Source of the DNA: Flavilitoribacter nigricans DSM 23189 = NBRC 102662
Lineage (GTDB): Bacteria; Bacteroidota; Bacteroidia; Chitinophagales; Saprospiraceae
DNA length: 64,000 nucleotides
NCBI RefSeq assembly: GCF_002646595.1
Contig: NZ_PDUD01000028.1
Location: forward strand, 62,001 to 126,000
Reading direction: 5' to 3'
Below, piece after piece: positions 18,735 to 28,594 of this stretch. The notes under the pieces were generated by a model. That model was not told the DNA's origin. It made no database searches and worked only from the letters and a program-made list of their open reading frames with translations. Numbering within the stretch: the first letter of the stretch is position 1; every line of letters begins with the position of its first letter. The position numbers and the translations under genes were made by a program.

Positions 18735-21371
18735 TTACGGCACCTGCAGGCGCTGGTACAGCGATTTTAACTGCGGATCGTTCTCGTTCGAGAAGATCTT
18801 CTGAAATTGAGCGTCCAGGGCACTGATCTGCGCCTCGATGGCGGCTTTTTCATCCGCATCGGCAACGCCTATTTGCTCCCGGTAGTACTGCTTCATTTGT
18901 ACGATGGCCCGGGTGGCACCAAACCGCTTGAATTGCGACTGGTTGGCATCCATGGCGATCACCTCCAGTCGGCCCGCTACCACTTTTGCGGTTTCCAGCC
19001 CTACGTTTACGGCCAGCGCCTGGTAGCTGTCCATGAAATTGATCACACTGAAACCATCCAGTTTTTCGATATTCTTTTCGAAGAAGGCCAGATTTTCCGC
19101 CTTCCCGCCGGCGATGTAGATATCACCCACCATTTCAACGATCTCCGGAATACTGACGTCTTCCAGTTTCTGAGCGTACTGGAGGGCCAGTTCGGGCTGC
19201 AGTTCATTGATCATTGCCAGAGCGGAAGCCACTACGGAGTAGGACTGATCTTTTTCAATGGCCGTCTTGGCTATTTCCAGCGATTCCTCATCGCCCATTT
19301 CCGCCAGCATGGCGAAGGCCGTAGCCCGCACGTCCGAACGCTCGTCATTTTTGGCCAGCTCCCGGATGATGGGGATGGTATTTTCATCCGGCTGCAGGTT
19401 TTGCAGCGCCATCGCCCGGATCACCCAAAAATCATCTTTCAGTGCTTCGTTCAGCATCGTTTTTACTTCGGGCATATTCTCACCGCTCAGCTTTTGCATG
19501 GCTTCGAAGCGATCCACAAAACGCGGTGCGTGCTTGAACTGGAACATCAGTTCCTCATCCGATTTGTTATCCTGGCGAATGGCCAGCAGAGAACGGGAAG
19601 GATCAAAATTGATCAGTGCAGGACGCTCCGTGGCGGGGAAGGTGAAGGTTTGCTCGCGTTCGGTCACGTGTACGGGATAACGCGTGCTGGTGCCGTCGGC
19701 CTTATATACATCCACGAAGGTGCGCAATTCAAAAATGGCCGGCATATTTTCCGGGCTTTGCGTTTGTTCTACCGTGAGACTGGCCTCACCGGCCGCTTCG
19801 TCGTAATCGTAGTTGAGGGTCATTACCGGGTGTCCCTGGTTGAAGTACCACTGGTTGAAGAACCAGTTGAGGTCCTGCCCCGTCACATCTTCAAATGCAA
19901 GTCTCAGTTCGTGCGCTTCCACATCGGAATAGGCATTTTCCGTCAGGTATTTTTTCAGAGCGGCGAAGAAAGCATCGTCGCCTACCATGTTGCGCAGCAT
20001 ATGCAGTACCGATCCGCCCTTGTTGTAACTGTGGGCGTCGAACATATCTTCTTTATCATCGTACCCAAAATAGATCAGCGGGTGCACCCCACCCTGCGCC
20101 GAACCGAAGTAGCCGGACCATTCCTGTGCCAGGTGGTAGTCCGCGGCATCGCGTCCGTATTTGTGTTCCATCCACAGGTATTCGCTGTAGTTGGCAAAAC
20201 CTTCGTTCATCGTCAGGTTAGCCCAGCTTTCGGTAGTCACGTAGTCACCGAACCATTGGTGGAACAATTCGTGGGCTACTACTTTTTCGTTCTGATGCTC
20301 GTCGATCAGCTCGCGGGCACTGCGCTGCATAAACTCTCCGAAGATCGACGCCGTGGTATTTTCCATTGCACCGGATACATAATCCCGCACCACGATCTGA
20401 GCGTATTTCTGCCAGGGAAACTCCACCCCCAGTTTGTCGGAGAACAGGCTCAGCATTTCGGGCGTGTAGGGGAAGATCGCTTTGGCATCTTCCTCAAATT
20501 CGGGTTCTACGTAATATTCCACCGGAATATCGTTCCAGCTTTCGGTCACTTTGGCGAATTCACCCACGGCCAGCATAAACAGGTAGGGCGCGTGGGGTTG
20601 ATCCATTTTCCAGTAATCGGTCCGGGTACCGTCGCTGTTCTTGGTGGACGATTCCAACAGCCCGTTGGAGAGGGTCACAAAGCGGTCATCGACCGTTACG
20701 TAAATTTCCTGGGTAGTCCGTTCGTTCGGTTTGTCGATGGTCGGGAACCAGCGGGAGTTATTTTCGGTCTCACCCTGGGTCCAGATCTGCATGGGTTTGT
20801 CTCCTTCTTCACCGCGGGGATTGATGAAGAAAAGGCCTTTGTCCGAAGTGATCGCGGCACTACCGCCGTCAGCGCGGGGCGTGGCCGTATAATCGATTAC
20901 CAGGGTATACTCATCGTTGCGGGTCAGGGTTTTGCCCAGATCGATCGTGACCTGCTGACCGTCGTATTCGTATTTGAGAGGTTCGCTCTGTCCGGCGTAA
21001 GTGATGCTGTTGAACTCGAAATTCTTCGCATCCAGCACTAATTTATCGGTGGCATAGAAGTAAGGTTTCAGTTTCAGGGTAGCTTTGCCCATTACCTGTT
21101 CTTCCTCCCAGTTGAAGCCTACCTCCAGTTTGGTATGCAGGAGATCATGGCTGCGCTCGTGACTGGGATTGTACTCGGGAAGCTCGTAGGTTTCTTCGGT
21201 CGGTTCTTCAATGGCCCGGGGTGCGGAAACCGTCATGGTGTCCAGTTCGCGGTATTCGGTAACCTCTGAATATTCCTCCGGTTGGTCCTGCGGTTCCTGT
21301 TGGGCCACCTTCTGGGTACCGCAACCGGCCAGCAGGAGAGCTACCGATAAAAAGAAAAAATAAAATCTCAT
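18735..21371 (-). CDS. M1-family zinc aminopeptidase lipoprotein
   Basis: Gluzincin peptidase removing N-terminal residues from peptides, anchored as a lipoprotein: the lipobox is LLAGC with Cys17. The product has 878 residues. The exopeptidase motif GAMENTTA is at about 334. The zinc site HELFHQW is at about 360, with the third ligand Glu in NEGFANYSEYLW. The C-terminal third is helical and HEAT-like, in keeping with the ERAP1-C-like region of the family. Acidic, Glu-rich sequence follows the lipid Cys, which in Bacteroidota can signal surface exposure, though no clear export motif is present. It is alone on its transcript, with its own terminator. Confidence 0.92.
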   Translation of the reverse strand: MRFYFFFLSVALLLAGCGTQKVAQQEPQDQPEEYSEVTEYRELDTMTVSAPRAIEEPTEETYELPEYNPSHERSHDLLHTKLEVGFNWEEEQVMGKATLKLKPYFYATDKLVLDAKNFEFNSITYAGQSEPLKYEYDGQQVTIDLGKTLTRNDEYTLVIDYTATPRADGGSAAITSDKGLFFINPRGEEGDKPMQIWTQGETENNSRWFPTIDKPNERTTQEIYVTVDDRFVTLSNGLLESSTKNSDGTRTDYWKMDQPHAPYLFMLAVGEFAKVTESWNDIPVEYYVEPEFEEDAKAIFPYTPEMLSLFSDKLGVEFPWQKYAQIVVRDYVSGAMENTTASIFGEFMQRSARELIDEHQNEKVVAHELFHQWFGDYVTTESWANLTMNEGFANYSEYLWMEHKYGRDAADYHLAQEWSGYFGSAQGGVHPLIYFGYDDKEDMFDAHSYNKGGSVLHMLRNMVGDDAFFAALKKYLTENAYSDVEAHELRLAFEDVTGQDLNWFFNQWYFNQGHPVMTLNYDYDEAAGEASLTVEQTQSPENMPAIFELRTFVDVYKADGTSTRYPVHVTEREQTFTFPATERPALINFDPSRSLLAIRQDNKSDEELMFQFKHAPRFVDRFEAMQKLSGENMPEVKTMLNEALKDDFWVIRAMALQNLQPDENTIPIIRELAKNDERSDVRATAFAMLAEMGDEESLEIAKTAIEKDQSYSVVASALAMINELQPELALQYAQKLEDVSIPEIVEMVGDIYIAGGKAENLAFFEKNIEKLDGFSVINFMDSYQALAVNVGLETAKVVAGRLEVIAMDANQSQFKRFGATRAIVQMKQYYREQIGVADADEKAAIEAQISALDAQFQKIFSNENDPQLKSLYQRLQVP

Positions 21372-21719
21372 TTGATGTTTTTTAGTGTTAAGTCGTCAGC
21401 CCCGCCGGGCCACGAACTTACCTTCCATTAATATGATAGAATAACGGTGAGTGAAATGTGAAAATATCTCAACTACAAAAAAACAGTTATTTCTCAAGAA
21501 TAATAGTAAAATTCGGCCACGACCGATTCTATGGAGAGAAACACGGAATTTTTGTAGATGTTGGATAACGGGATCGTAGATGTGTCGGTATTTATAAGCT
21601 AGATGTCCGGACGGGTGATAGTGGCGGTTAAAAGAACGTTAAACCGCCGATTCAGGCTATTTTCAGTCCGGAACCGATCGACCTTCTCCGTACCTATATA
21701 CTAATATGGATACAGCAGT
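21372..21719. other. Intergenic region upstream of the M1 aminopeptidase gene
   Basis: 348 bp, A/T-rich in its left half. No gene, RNA or strong hairpin recognised. It must contain the aminopeptidase promoter and the 3' end of the hydrolase transcript. Confidence 0.5.
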
Positions 21720-22499
21720 TTAGTGCCCAAGCGTTTCGGCACCGACACTTTGCAGGAATGATTCGAGGTGCTGATTGAAGATCTCGGGATGCTCCATCAT
21801 GGGGGCATGGCCGCACTCAGGCAGGAGGATGAGTTCCGAATTTTCGATCAGTTCATTGAATTTTTCGCCGACAAAAGCGGGGGTCACCTGATCCTCTTTC
21901 CCCCATACCAGAAGAGTGGGGACGGTAATGCGGTGCAGTTTATCACCCAGGTTGTGCCGTACGGCTGACTTTGCGGTGGCAATGATCCGGATCGCTTTAT
22001 TCCGGTCATTTACGATATCAAAAACCTCATCTACCAGTTCTTTGCTGGCAATTTTCGGATCGTAAAACGTACCCTGGACCTTCTTTTTCATGAACTCGTA
22101 ATCTCCCCGCTTCGGGAAACTGGTCCCCATGGCACTTTCGAACAGCCCGGAGCTTCCGGTCAGAATGATCGTTTTTACCTTGTGCGGATGGTTCAGGACA
22201 TACAGCAGAGAAATGTGTCCGCCCAGCGAGTTACCCAAAATATTGATCTTATCGTAACCTTTGTATTCGATAAAATCAGCCACGTAGTCCACCAGTCCCG
22301 TTACCGACACCTTACGCAGCGGCAATTCAAAGATGGGGAGAATGGGCACAACCACATTGTAGGAATTACCAAAGTGATCAAGGATCCCTTCAAAATTACT
22401 CAATGCACCAAAAAGCCCATGAAGCAAGAGCAGAGTTTCCTCACCGCCTTGGGTTTCAATGTATTTGAATTGCTTCTCCTGAATGATCTCGTAATTCAT
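21720..22499 (-). CDS. Alpha/beta hydrolase
   Basis: Cytoplasmic serine hydrolase of 259 residues with the alpha/beta fold. The oxyanion segment is LLLHGLFGALSNF, the nucleophile elbow is GNSLGG, and the catalytic His is in the C-terminal ECGHAPMMEHP; the acid is probably the Asp in VWGKEDQVTP. I start it at the ATG giving MNYEIIQEKQF because the first strand follows at once; the extra 34 codons upstream look non-coding. The substrate is unknown; MhpC/BphD-like C-C hydrolases and carboxylesterases share this pattern. It diverges from the ompA-like gene across about 700 bp. Confidence 0.85.
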   Translation of the reverse strand: MNYEIIQEKQFKYIETQGGEETLLLLHGLFGALSNFEGILDHFGNSYNVVVPILPIFELPLRKVSVTGLVDYVADFIEYKGYDKINILGNSLGGHISLLYVLNHPHKVKTIILTGSSGLFESAMGTSFPKRGDYEFMKKKVQGTFYDPKIASKELVDEVFDIVNDRNKAIRIIATAKSAVRHNLGDKLHRITVPTLLVWGKEDQVTPAFVGEKFNELIENSELILLPECGHAPMMEHPEIFNQHLESFLQSVGAETLGH

Positions 22500-23205
22500 G
22501 GATTCGTTACAATTGTTTGGAAAGGGCGAAAATTGCGTTTCCCAGTCTGCAAAAATAGTTTTTTTATCGCATATCGGCGCAATTCCTTCTTCCGGGCTCA
22601 AAAGTGCAGGCTATTTTTATTCCTTTATCTACAAAGGCCGGCCAAATTATTATTGTTGTCCGGATAGCTGTAAGTGGCAGCAGCTAAAGCGAGCGTCTTG
22701 CAGATGCATTCCTGTCCCATATCCATATCTCACTTACAATTTCGTCCGATTCCGGCTCCGGCCGTGATGCCCGGATCTCCCAAAAAGCGACTCATCTGAG
22801 GTGCGTGATCCGGTGTAATCCGAAAGGGAAAAAACAAGGCCGATCCACCTTGGGGAAAACGCCTTCCAATCCCGCTACCCAACAGGAAATTCCAGTGTTG
22901 CAGGAAAAATTTTAAATTGTAGTGAACACAGCCCGAAAAATTGAAGTTTTGAGTTTGGAAACATAAGATAAAAGATACCATTTCAGTACTCGCTTGATTA
23001 TGTTTTCTTGCAAATTCGATAAGAAAAGGTCTAACTTCCAAGCATTCTGCATTATAAAAAGGTCATGATCTTTGTTTTATTGAAAAAATATCTATTGCTT
23101 TGCATTGTTAATTCTCATTATTGGCGTTTTTTGTCTTTTATTAGTCGTAAACACGTTTCAATAACCAAAATAACACCTTCATTTTCTAATTAAACTTTAA
23201 CGAAC
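22500..23205. other. Long divergent intergenic region
   Basis: About 700 bp between the hydrolase (minus) and ompA-like (plus) genes. Short frames here have no family resemblance and I do not call them. The right 160 bp is strongly A/T-rich and should hold the ompA-like promoter, but I found no exact TAnnTTTG box at a good spacing. No structured RNA recognised. Confidence 0.45.
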
Positions 23206-23967
23206 ATGCGTCTGATAGTACGATTGTTAATCATTTGTCTCGCAGTTGGTAGTCTCCAATCTTGCGTGTCTAAAAAGAAATACGATGAACTCTCGGCTGC
23301 AAAAGCTGCAACTGACCAAGCTTTGGCTGAGACTCAAGCAAATGTGCAAACACTAGAGGAAGAAAAAGATGCTCTGGCCGCTGAAATGGAAGCTGAAAAA
23401 ACTCGTATGAACGAGGAGATCAGTGGAATTAAAAGCGACCTGGACGCCACCAAGAGCAACCTGGCTCAGGTTCAGGAGAAACTGAACATGACTGAAGCCG
23501 AACTGAATGAATTCAAGGAAGAGATCAACGGTATTTTCAATACTTACAAAGAGAGCGGACTTTCTCTGGAAGAAAGAGATGGTCGTCTTTACGTAACCAC
23601 TTCTGAGCCTTTCAACTATTCTTCTGGCTCTTCTTACCTGTCAAAAGCTGAGCGCGATGCAATCGACTCTATGGCTGAAACCCTGAAAGCAACTCCTAAC
23701 GCCAAGGTACTGATCGAAGGGCACGCCGATAGCCAAAAATTCGCTGCTGATGCCGGTACGGACAACTGGGACCTGGGTTACGCTCGTGCAAAAGCTGTAG
23801 CTAACCGCCTGATCCGCGGTGGTGTTGCTGCTGCCCAGATCGCTCTGGCTAGCCGCGGTGACAGCATGCCTGCTGCTGACAACGGAACTTCTGAAGGACG
23901 GGCAACTAACCGTCGCGCTGTTATCCTGCCTAATCCGGATCTGGGTAACATCATCAAGCAGAACTAG
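23206..23967 (+). CDS. OmpA-family peptidoglycan-associated lipoprotein
   Basis: Outer-membrane lipoprotein of 253 residues that links the membrane to peptidoglycan. The signal peptide ends at Cys20 (SLQSC). Residues about 25-110 form a heptad-rich coiled coil (Ala/Glu/Lys). The OmpA C-like domain covers about 130-245, with VLIEGHADSQ, LGYARAKAVANRL and GRATNRRAV carrying the diaminopimelate-binding Asp and Arg positions. T-ending codons (GCT, TCT) are more common here than in neighbouring genes, as expected for an abundant protein. A strong terminator follows 54 bp after the stop. Confidence 0.92.
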   Translation: MRLIVRLLIICLAVGSLQSCVSKKKYDELSAAKAATDQALAETQANVQTLEEEKDALAAEMEAEKTRMNEEISGIKSDLDATKSNLAQVQEKLNMTEAELNEFKEEINGIFNTYKESGLSLEERDGRLYVTTSEPFNYSSGSSYLSKAERDAIDSMAETLKATPNAKVLIEGHADSQKFAADAGTDNWDLGYARAKAVANRLIRGGVAAAQIALASRGDSMPAADNGTSEGRATNRRAVILPNPDLGNIIKQN

Positions 23968-24541
23968 AAAAGTTAAGGTTTGCTTTCGGCAAACCGGATT
24001 TACTGATACTAATAAAGAACGAGCCGTTCAGCCTACGCTGAACGGCTTTTCTTTTTTGGTCCATGTGGTAAGCCGGATAAACCTTCCCACGCTGTTGAAG
24101 CGCTTACCGCAAGCCCGACCGAAGGTATTCGCAGCTCCGGTAAAGCATTTGGTGCGATTGTATAGGATCGATAATCGTGCAAATGGCGTTGATAGCCGTT
24201 CCGGGAAATGGTCTTAGCATAGACTGGATAATGTCAATAATGTCAATGCTATAGGCGATGGTTAACAATCAAGGGCTAAAAATCCCGGAGGGACGAGATA
24301 TCGGTAGCCCGTTCAATAATTGGGTAGGTTTGGCGTGCCGGAGGTATGCCATGTAAAAACATATTGCACATCTACGGTACGCTAAGCCGGTAAATGGGCA
24401 TTTGCACCTTAAGGGAATTCCTCTAAATACAACGCCTGATTCGCACGAGTTGTCGGTTAGAGCAATGATCGTCAACGGATCTAATTCGCGGCGGGGAGAA
24501 CGAAAACAGATTACAACAGGGTCAGTGATCAGCCCCTGCTT
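23968..24541. other. Intergenic region between convergent genes
   Basis: About 570 bp. Contains the ompA-like terminator at 24022-24057 and otherwise no credible gene; short frames on the minus strand lack any family character. The function of the remaining 480 bp is unknown; it may be decayed coding sequence. Confidence 0.45.
24022..24057 (+). terminator. Intrinsic terminator of the ompA-like gene
   Basis: An 11-bp perfect stem AGCCGTTCAGC/GCTGAACGGCT (24022-24032 with 24037-24047), 4-nt loop, followed by TTTCTTTTTT. Confidence 0.92.
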
Positions 24542-25384
24542 TTATTCCAGTACCGTGATCTCCCGGGTATAACTCAATCCGGTAAAGATGCCCACGGAAC
24601 GGGCCGTACCTTCCAGCTTCGAATTGATCGGACTGGGCTGACCGAATGGATTCCCGTTGGACAGCACCGCATTATCCACACTTTCCAGAAAATCGAAATA
24701 GGTCCGGTCGATATGGAATAAGGTATTGAACACCGTATCCCCTACCGCAAATTCGTAGCCGGTACCGAAAACGATCACATCTTCCACGACCCGATCATCA
24801 AGCGTAAAATCCTGCATCGCCAGGCTGTCGAGGCTGTTGTGGTGGAGCATGCGCCGGTAGTAATTGGTCTGATCCGGTATATCGGTGAAATAGGTGAGTA
24901 CACGAGCCAGCGTATCGTTTTCCTCAAACTCCACGACCACACTGTCGATCGGTACTACGGGCAGCAGACGGGTTGTACCCGTGATGGTGGAACCGTCCTG
25001 TAACTCGATTGCCAGTTCGAAGTCTTCGGTGTAATCCTGGGGCACCAGGTTTTCGTTGTAGTAGTTGTAGAGTTTCTGCGCTTGCTGATCAATGACCAGC
25101 TGGTTATTCAGGTCGTAGCGCACGCCGGCGTGGTTGATGCTGACCTTCGCTCCGTTGACCAGCAGATTCTGCAGCAGGTCCGACGTGGCCGTATCAAAAG
25201 GAGAAAAGTAGGAGGTCGAACGGGTCAGCAGCAGCTGAAACGGTCGGCCGGGTTCCAGATAACATTCTACCACTGTTTTGGAATCATAGTCCGGGAGATC
25301 GATCTCGATCTCCTTTTCCAGGTTGCAGGACCAGCAAAGAGCCCCCAGTAATAAAGTAGTGATGGATATTGAAAGCCACTTCAT
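24542..25384 (-). CDS. DUF4249 lipoprotein, partner of the TonB receptor
   Basis: Lipoprotein of 280 residues belonging to the DUF4249 family, found in Bacteroidota beside TonB-dependent receptors with a carboxypeptidase-like N-terminal domain. The signal peptide ends in WSC (Cys20), followed by NLEKEIEIDLPDYDSK; the family hallmark VVECYLEPGRPFQLLLTRS comes next. The body is beta-rich. The ATG at 25384 is chosen because it starts the signal peptide and lies 7 bp after the receptor's stop codon, giving a tight two-gene operon. The family's role is not established; association with the receptor at the outer membrane is inferred from gene pairing. Confidence 0.87.
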   Translation of the reverse strand: MKWLSISITTLLLGALCWSCNLEKEIEIDLPDYDSKTVVECYLEPGRPFQLLLTRSTSYFSPFDTATSDLLQNLLVNGAKVSINHAGVRYDLNNQLVIDQQAQKLYNYYNENLVPQDYTEDFELAIELQDGSTITGTTRLLPVVPIDSVVVEFEENDTLARVLTYFTDIPDQTNYYRRMLHHNSLDSLAMQDFTLDDRVVEDVIVFGTGYEFAVGDTVFNTLFHIDRTYFDFLESVDNAVLSNGNPFGQPSPINSKLEGTARSVGIFTGLSYTREITVLE

Positions 25385-25391
25385 GTTCGTA

Positions 25392-27737
25392 TTAAAATTT
25401 AAAATTCCAGGTGATAGAAGGTAAGATCGGGAACAACGAGACCTGCTTTGCCGCAATCCGTTCCGGGAAAGAAACGGCAGTGCCGCCATCGCTTATTTCA
25501 GCAAATTCCGGTTCCAGATAAATAAAGAAGGTATTCCGCCGGTCGTAGGCATTGATCACACTTAGGGTCAGATCACTTTCTCCCCAACGCGGGAAGAAGC
25601 GCCAGACAGCTCCCAGGTCCAGCCGATGGTACGGCGGCAGGCGATAGTTATTCCGCTCCTCGTAGTCCGGCACCACGGGTTCAAAATCACTGCCCTGCAC
25701 ATCGCCGAAAGAGAAGCGGCCCGTTGGCAGCCAGCGAAGATCACCCGAACCGTAGACAAATGTTGCCGTAAAGCTGAACCTGCGGCTCAGTTCATACATC
25801 GCCACGACCGACAGGTCGTGCCGGCGATCGAAAACCGGGGAGAAGTACCCCTGCTGGGCGAAGCGCTTGCTGTCATCCAACAGATTGAATTCTCCTCTTT
25901 CCACAAAAGCCAGCGTATAGCCGATCCAGCCGGTCAGTTTGCCCTCCTTCTTTTCGATGCTCAGTTCCACACCGTAACCTCGCCCTTTTCCGATAGCAAA
26001 TTCCTGTTCCAGATCATCATTGGCAAACAACTGAGCGCCGTCCACGAATTCCAGCACGTTTTGCTGGTCTTTGTAATATCCCTCCACAGTCAGGAAATAA
26101 CGAGTCCCCAACAGATAGGAAAACCCGGCAGCCACCTGATCCGAACGCTGCGGCCGGACCCTTTGGGTGGACGGATACCAGATATCCGTCGGCAGGGTGA
26201 TGCCCGAGCTCGCTACCAGGTGGAGGTACTGGTACATGCGCGCGTAGCTGGCTTTGAGGGAAAGGCGTTCATTAAGAATATAGCGGGAAGCGAAGCGAGG
26301 TTCGAGGCCGGCGTAGGTCTGCCCCTCATTATTAAAGGCACTGAAACGAAGCCCGTAATTAATTTTCAGCCGATCATTTACCGACCAGTCATCGGAAAAA
26401 TACGCGCCGCCTTCCAGAGCCGCAAATTCCTGTCCGGCGGAGAAATTGATCAAACCGTCGTCCGTGCCGGCCTGCAGGCGGCCTACCGAAAACTGGTGTC
26501 TCGTCACACTGGCGCCGAAACGGAAAGTATGGGCGTTGTTGAGTGCGAGATAAAAATCGGATTTAAAATTGGCGTCCCGGATGTCGGAGCCCACCTCAAA
26601 ATTGAAACCCGTCAGGCGGTTCTTTATATTGTACTGATAGTCGGAATAGGTAAAGGTCGTATTGGCAAATAATTTGGGGTTAAAAACGTGATTCCAGCGG
26701 GCGGTACCCGTGGCATTGCCCCAGTCAAAATCAAAATCGAAGAAATCACCGTCGAAACCGAAAACATCCCGCCCAAAGTAGCCGCTAAGGAACAGGCGGT
26801 CTTTTTCTCCAAACTGGAAATTGATCTTGGTATTCAGATCGTAGAAATAGTAGTTGGGAATGGGATCGTAATCTTCGTTATCCGCATTGGACTGGTTGAT
26901 CCCGCGGGTCAGCAGGTCTACGTAGGTGCGGCGTCCGGAAACAATGAAGGATGATTTTTCTTTTTCGATCGGTCCCTCCAGCGTAAGCCGGGACGCGATC
27001 AGACCGATCCCTCCGGAGCCGGCCAGTTTCTTGTTGTTACCCTCCTTCAGCTTTACATCGATCACCGATGAAAGCCGGCCGCCGTACTGTGCGGGAAAGC
27101 CGCCTTTGTAGATCTTGAGGTCTTTGACCGCATCGGTATTGAAGGTGCTGAAAAAGCCAAACAGGTGATTGGCATTGTATACGACTGCTTCGTCGAGCAC
27201 GATCAGGTTCTGATCCGAGCCGCCACCCCGTACGAAAAGCCCGGTTGTGCCCTCCGATCCGGATGGGATACCCGGTTTAAGTTGTATCGTTTTCAGAATA
27301 TCGCTTTCTCCGAGCAGAACGGGGATCAGCCGGGCCTCCTTGGTCGTGATCACCTCTACACTCATTTCCGTAGAATTGAGTTGCTCTTCGAAGGAGTTCG
27401 CTTTCACCACCACTTCATCCAACTGGACCCCACTCCCCAGTTCTACATCGAGGGTGATATCCCGATCGAGCAGAATTTTACGGACCTGGGTCTGAAATCC
27501 TACATAACTATAGGTGATCTGCAGGGAATCTCCCCCTTCCAGCGTAAAGGAATAAAAGCCGTATTCATTGGTGATGGTGCCTATATCTGCCGCCGGCACG
27601 GCCACCGTGGCTCCGATCAGCGTTTCGCCGGATTCGGCGTCGCGAACGGATCCGCTCACGGTATACTTCTCCTGGGCGGTCAGAGATAAAGCGCATAAAA
27701 GCAGAAGTGAAAGCAATAAAGTATAGGTCTTCAGCAT
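25392..27737 (-). CDS. TonB-dependent outer-membrane receptor with CarboxypepD_reg-like domain
   Basis: Outer-membrane beta-barrel transporter of 781 residues energised by TonB. A signal peptide (ending LTAQ, about residue 22) is followed by a carboxypeptidase regulatory-like domain (YTVSGSVRDAESGETLIGATV) at about 24-105. The plug domain at about 115-225 contains GLFVRGGGSDQNLIVLD and GGFPAQYGGRLSSVIDV. The rest is a barrel ending in aromatic ITWNFKF. The downstream DUF4249 lipoprotein gene is 7 bp away. Substrate is not indicated; no polysaccharide-degrading enzymes flank it, so a siderophore, peptide or other ligand is as likely as a glycan. Confidence 0.92.
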   Translation of the reverse strand: MLKTYTLLLSLLLLCALSLTAQEKYTVSGSVRDAESGETLIGATVAVPAADIGTITNEYGFYSFTLEGGDSLQITYSYVGFQTQVRKILLDRDITLDVELGSGVQLDEVVVKANSFEEQLNSTEMSVEVITTKEARLIPVLLGESDILKTIQLKPGIPSGSEGTTGLFVRGGGSDQNLIVLDEAVVYNANHLFGFFSTFNTDAVKDLKIYKGGFPAQYGGRLSSVIDVKLKEGNNKKLAGSGGIGLIASRLTLEGPIEKEKSSFIVSGRRTYVDLLTRGINQSNADNEDYDPIPNYYFYDLNTKINFQFGEKDRLFLSGYFGRDVFGFDGDFFDFDFDWGNATGTARWNHVFNPKLFANTTFTYSDYQYNIKNRLTGFNFEVGSDIRDANFKSDFYLALNNAHTFRFGASVTRHQFSVGRLQAGTDDGLINFSAGQEFAALEGGAYFSDDWSVNDRLKINYGLRFSAFNNEGQTYAGLEPRFASRYILNERLSLKASYARMYQYLHLVASSGITLPTDIWYPSTQRVRPQRSDQVAAGFSYLLGTRYFLTVEGYYKDQQNVLEFVDGAQLFANDDLEQEFAIGKGRGYGVELSIEKKEGKLTGWIGYTLAFVERGEFNLLDDSKRFAQQGYFSPVFDRRHDLSVVAMYELSRRFSFTATFVYGSGDLRWLPTGRFSFGDVQGSDFEPVVPDYEERNNYRLPPYHRLDLGAVWRFFPRWGESDLTLSVINAYDRRNTFFIYLEPEFAEISDGGTAVSFPERIAAKQVSLFPILPSITWNFKF

Positions 27738-28111
27738 GGCAATTGGTCTATTGGGACGCTATGAGGAACAATTATTATATGACTAGGTTGTTGGAAAGAG
27801 GCGGAAATTTGGATGATGGTTGGCATTTACCCGGCCTTTTTCCAAAGTCCGCAAGTTCACGTAATTATTCCCGAATCGAATGCTTTTTCGATGATCGGTA
27901 AAAAATCTTCTGTGAGCTGCAAAATTTGCGGGATATCACGTAGTCCCGGCAAGGGGCCACCGTACCCAGCGCAATCCAATCCTAACCTGTACGTCATTCA
28001 AAAATTCCAAATAGCAGGTTGCCTGTACGTTTTGTACCTGTATCTGTATTGCTGTCAGGTTCATTAGGTGTTAATGAACCTTTTCGTAATCTGCCGAGAA
28101 TTTTAGGGTAT
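27738..28111. other. Intergenic region upstream of the TonB receptor gene
   Basis: 374 bp with no credible gene. Contains the hairpin at 28058-28084 near the CDGSH gene. The right-hand side of the receptor start (27738-27900) should contain its promoter; I cannot place it. Short repeated CCTGTACGT elements occur at about 27985 and 28022. Confidence 0.45.
28058..28084. terminator. Stem-loop after the CDGSH gene
   Basis: Perfect 9-bp stem GGTTCATTA/TAATGAACC (28058-28066 with 28072-28080), 5-nt loop. The T run (TTTT) follows on the plus strand, whereas the adjacent gene is on the minus strand, so its direction is ambiguous. Confidence 0.5.
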
Positions 28112-28333
28112 CTACTTCTTCGGAGGCAGGTCAAATGCTACCGCTTCGTGCTCAAAGTGGCCACGGTGCGAGCCATCGCAGAAGGGTTTGTTGTTGGATC
28201 GGCCGCAGCGGCAGATCGAAACCAGCGTCCGGCCGCCCAGATCGTATTGGTTACCGTCTTTGTCCACGATTTCGAAATCACCTTCCACGCGTAGAGAGCC
28301 GTTGGTGTTCACCGTTATTTTAGTACCTGCCAT
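28112..28333 (-). CDS. CDGSH iron-sulfur domain protein
   Basis: Small protein of 73 residues built almost entirely from a CDGSH-type zinc finger, which binds a 2Fe-2S cluster through three Cys and one His. The motif CRCGRSNNKPFCDGSH contains all four ligands (two Cys of CRC, the Cys of FCDGSH and its His). Basic N-terminal half, no membrane segment, so cytoplasmic. Function in bacteria is unsettled; redox or cluster transfer is suspected for the family. It is isolated from its neighbours. Confidence 0.92.
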   Translation of the reverse strand: MAGTKITVNTNGSLRVEGDFEIVDKDGNQYDLGGRTLVSICRCGRSNNKPFCDGSHRGHFEHEAVAFDLPPKK

Positions 28334-28594
28334 AATGTGTTCTTTAAATTTTGATTTGGAGCGAAGTTATCAAATCAGGTTGTGAATAATTCAAAAATTG
28401 CGAATTGGATTGAAAATATGGAGCAGGCCTAACGGATAGTCTCCGCTTTTGGCCCGTGGGAACGGCGAGCCTATCACCTTGGACCATCAGTTTGGCGACC
28501 GGCTGCGCTGTTTTCCACTCTCTTCTACCTTCCATTATTGCCTGCAATTTTTAAAAACCCCAAAATTGCGATGGCATTGCCTCCAGGCATGCTT

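Noticed and set aside
18807-21041. A 744-codon open frame antisense to the M1 aminopeptidase
   Set aside because: Sense frame has a full peptidase with HELFH and GAMEN motifs; the antisense frame is rich in His, Val, Phe and Gln with no family features, as expected from codon bias.
22730-23041. A 103-codon frame in the hydrolase/ompA gap
   Set aside because: Composition is rich in Phe, His and Gly without domain features, and it overlaps likely promoter sequence of the ompA-like gene.
24269-24475. A 68-codon minus-strand frame in the convergent gap
   Set aside because: No family character, no upstream context; likely non-coding or decayed sequence.
27813-28067. An 84-codon plus-strand frame upstream of the TonB receptor
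   Set aside because: Cys/Ser-rich random-looking translation that runs into a hairpin; no support.
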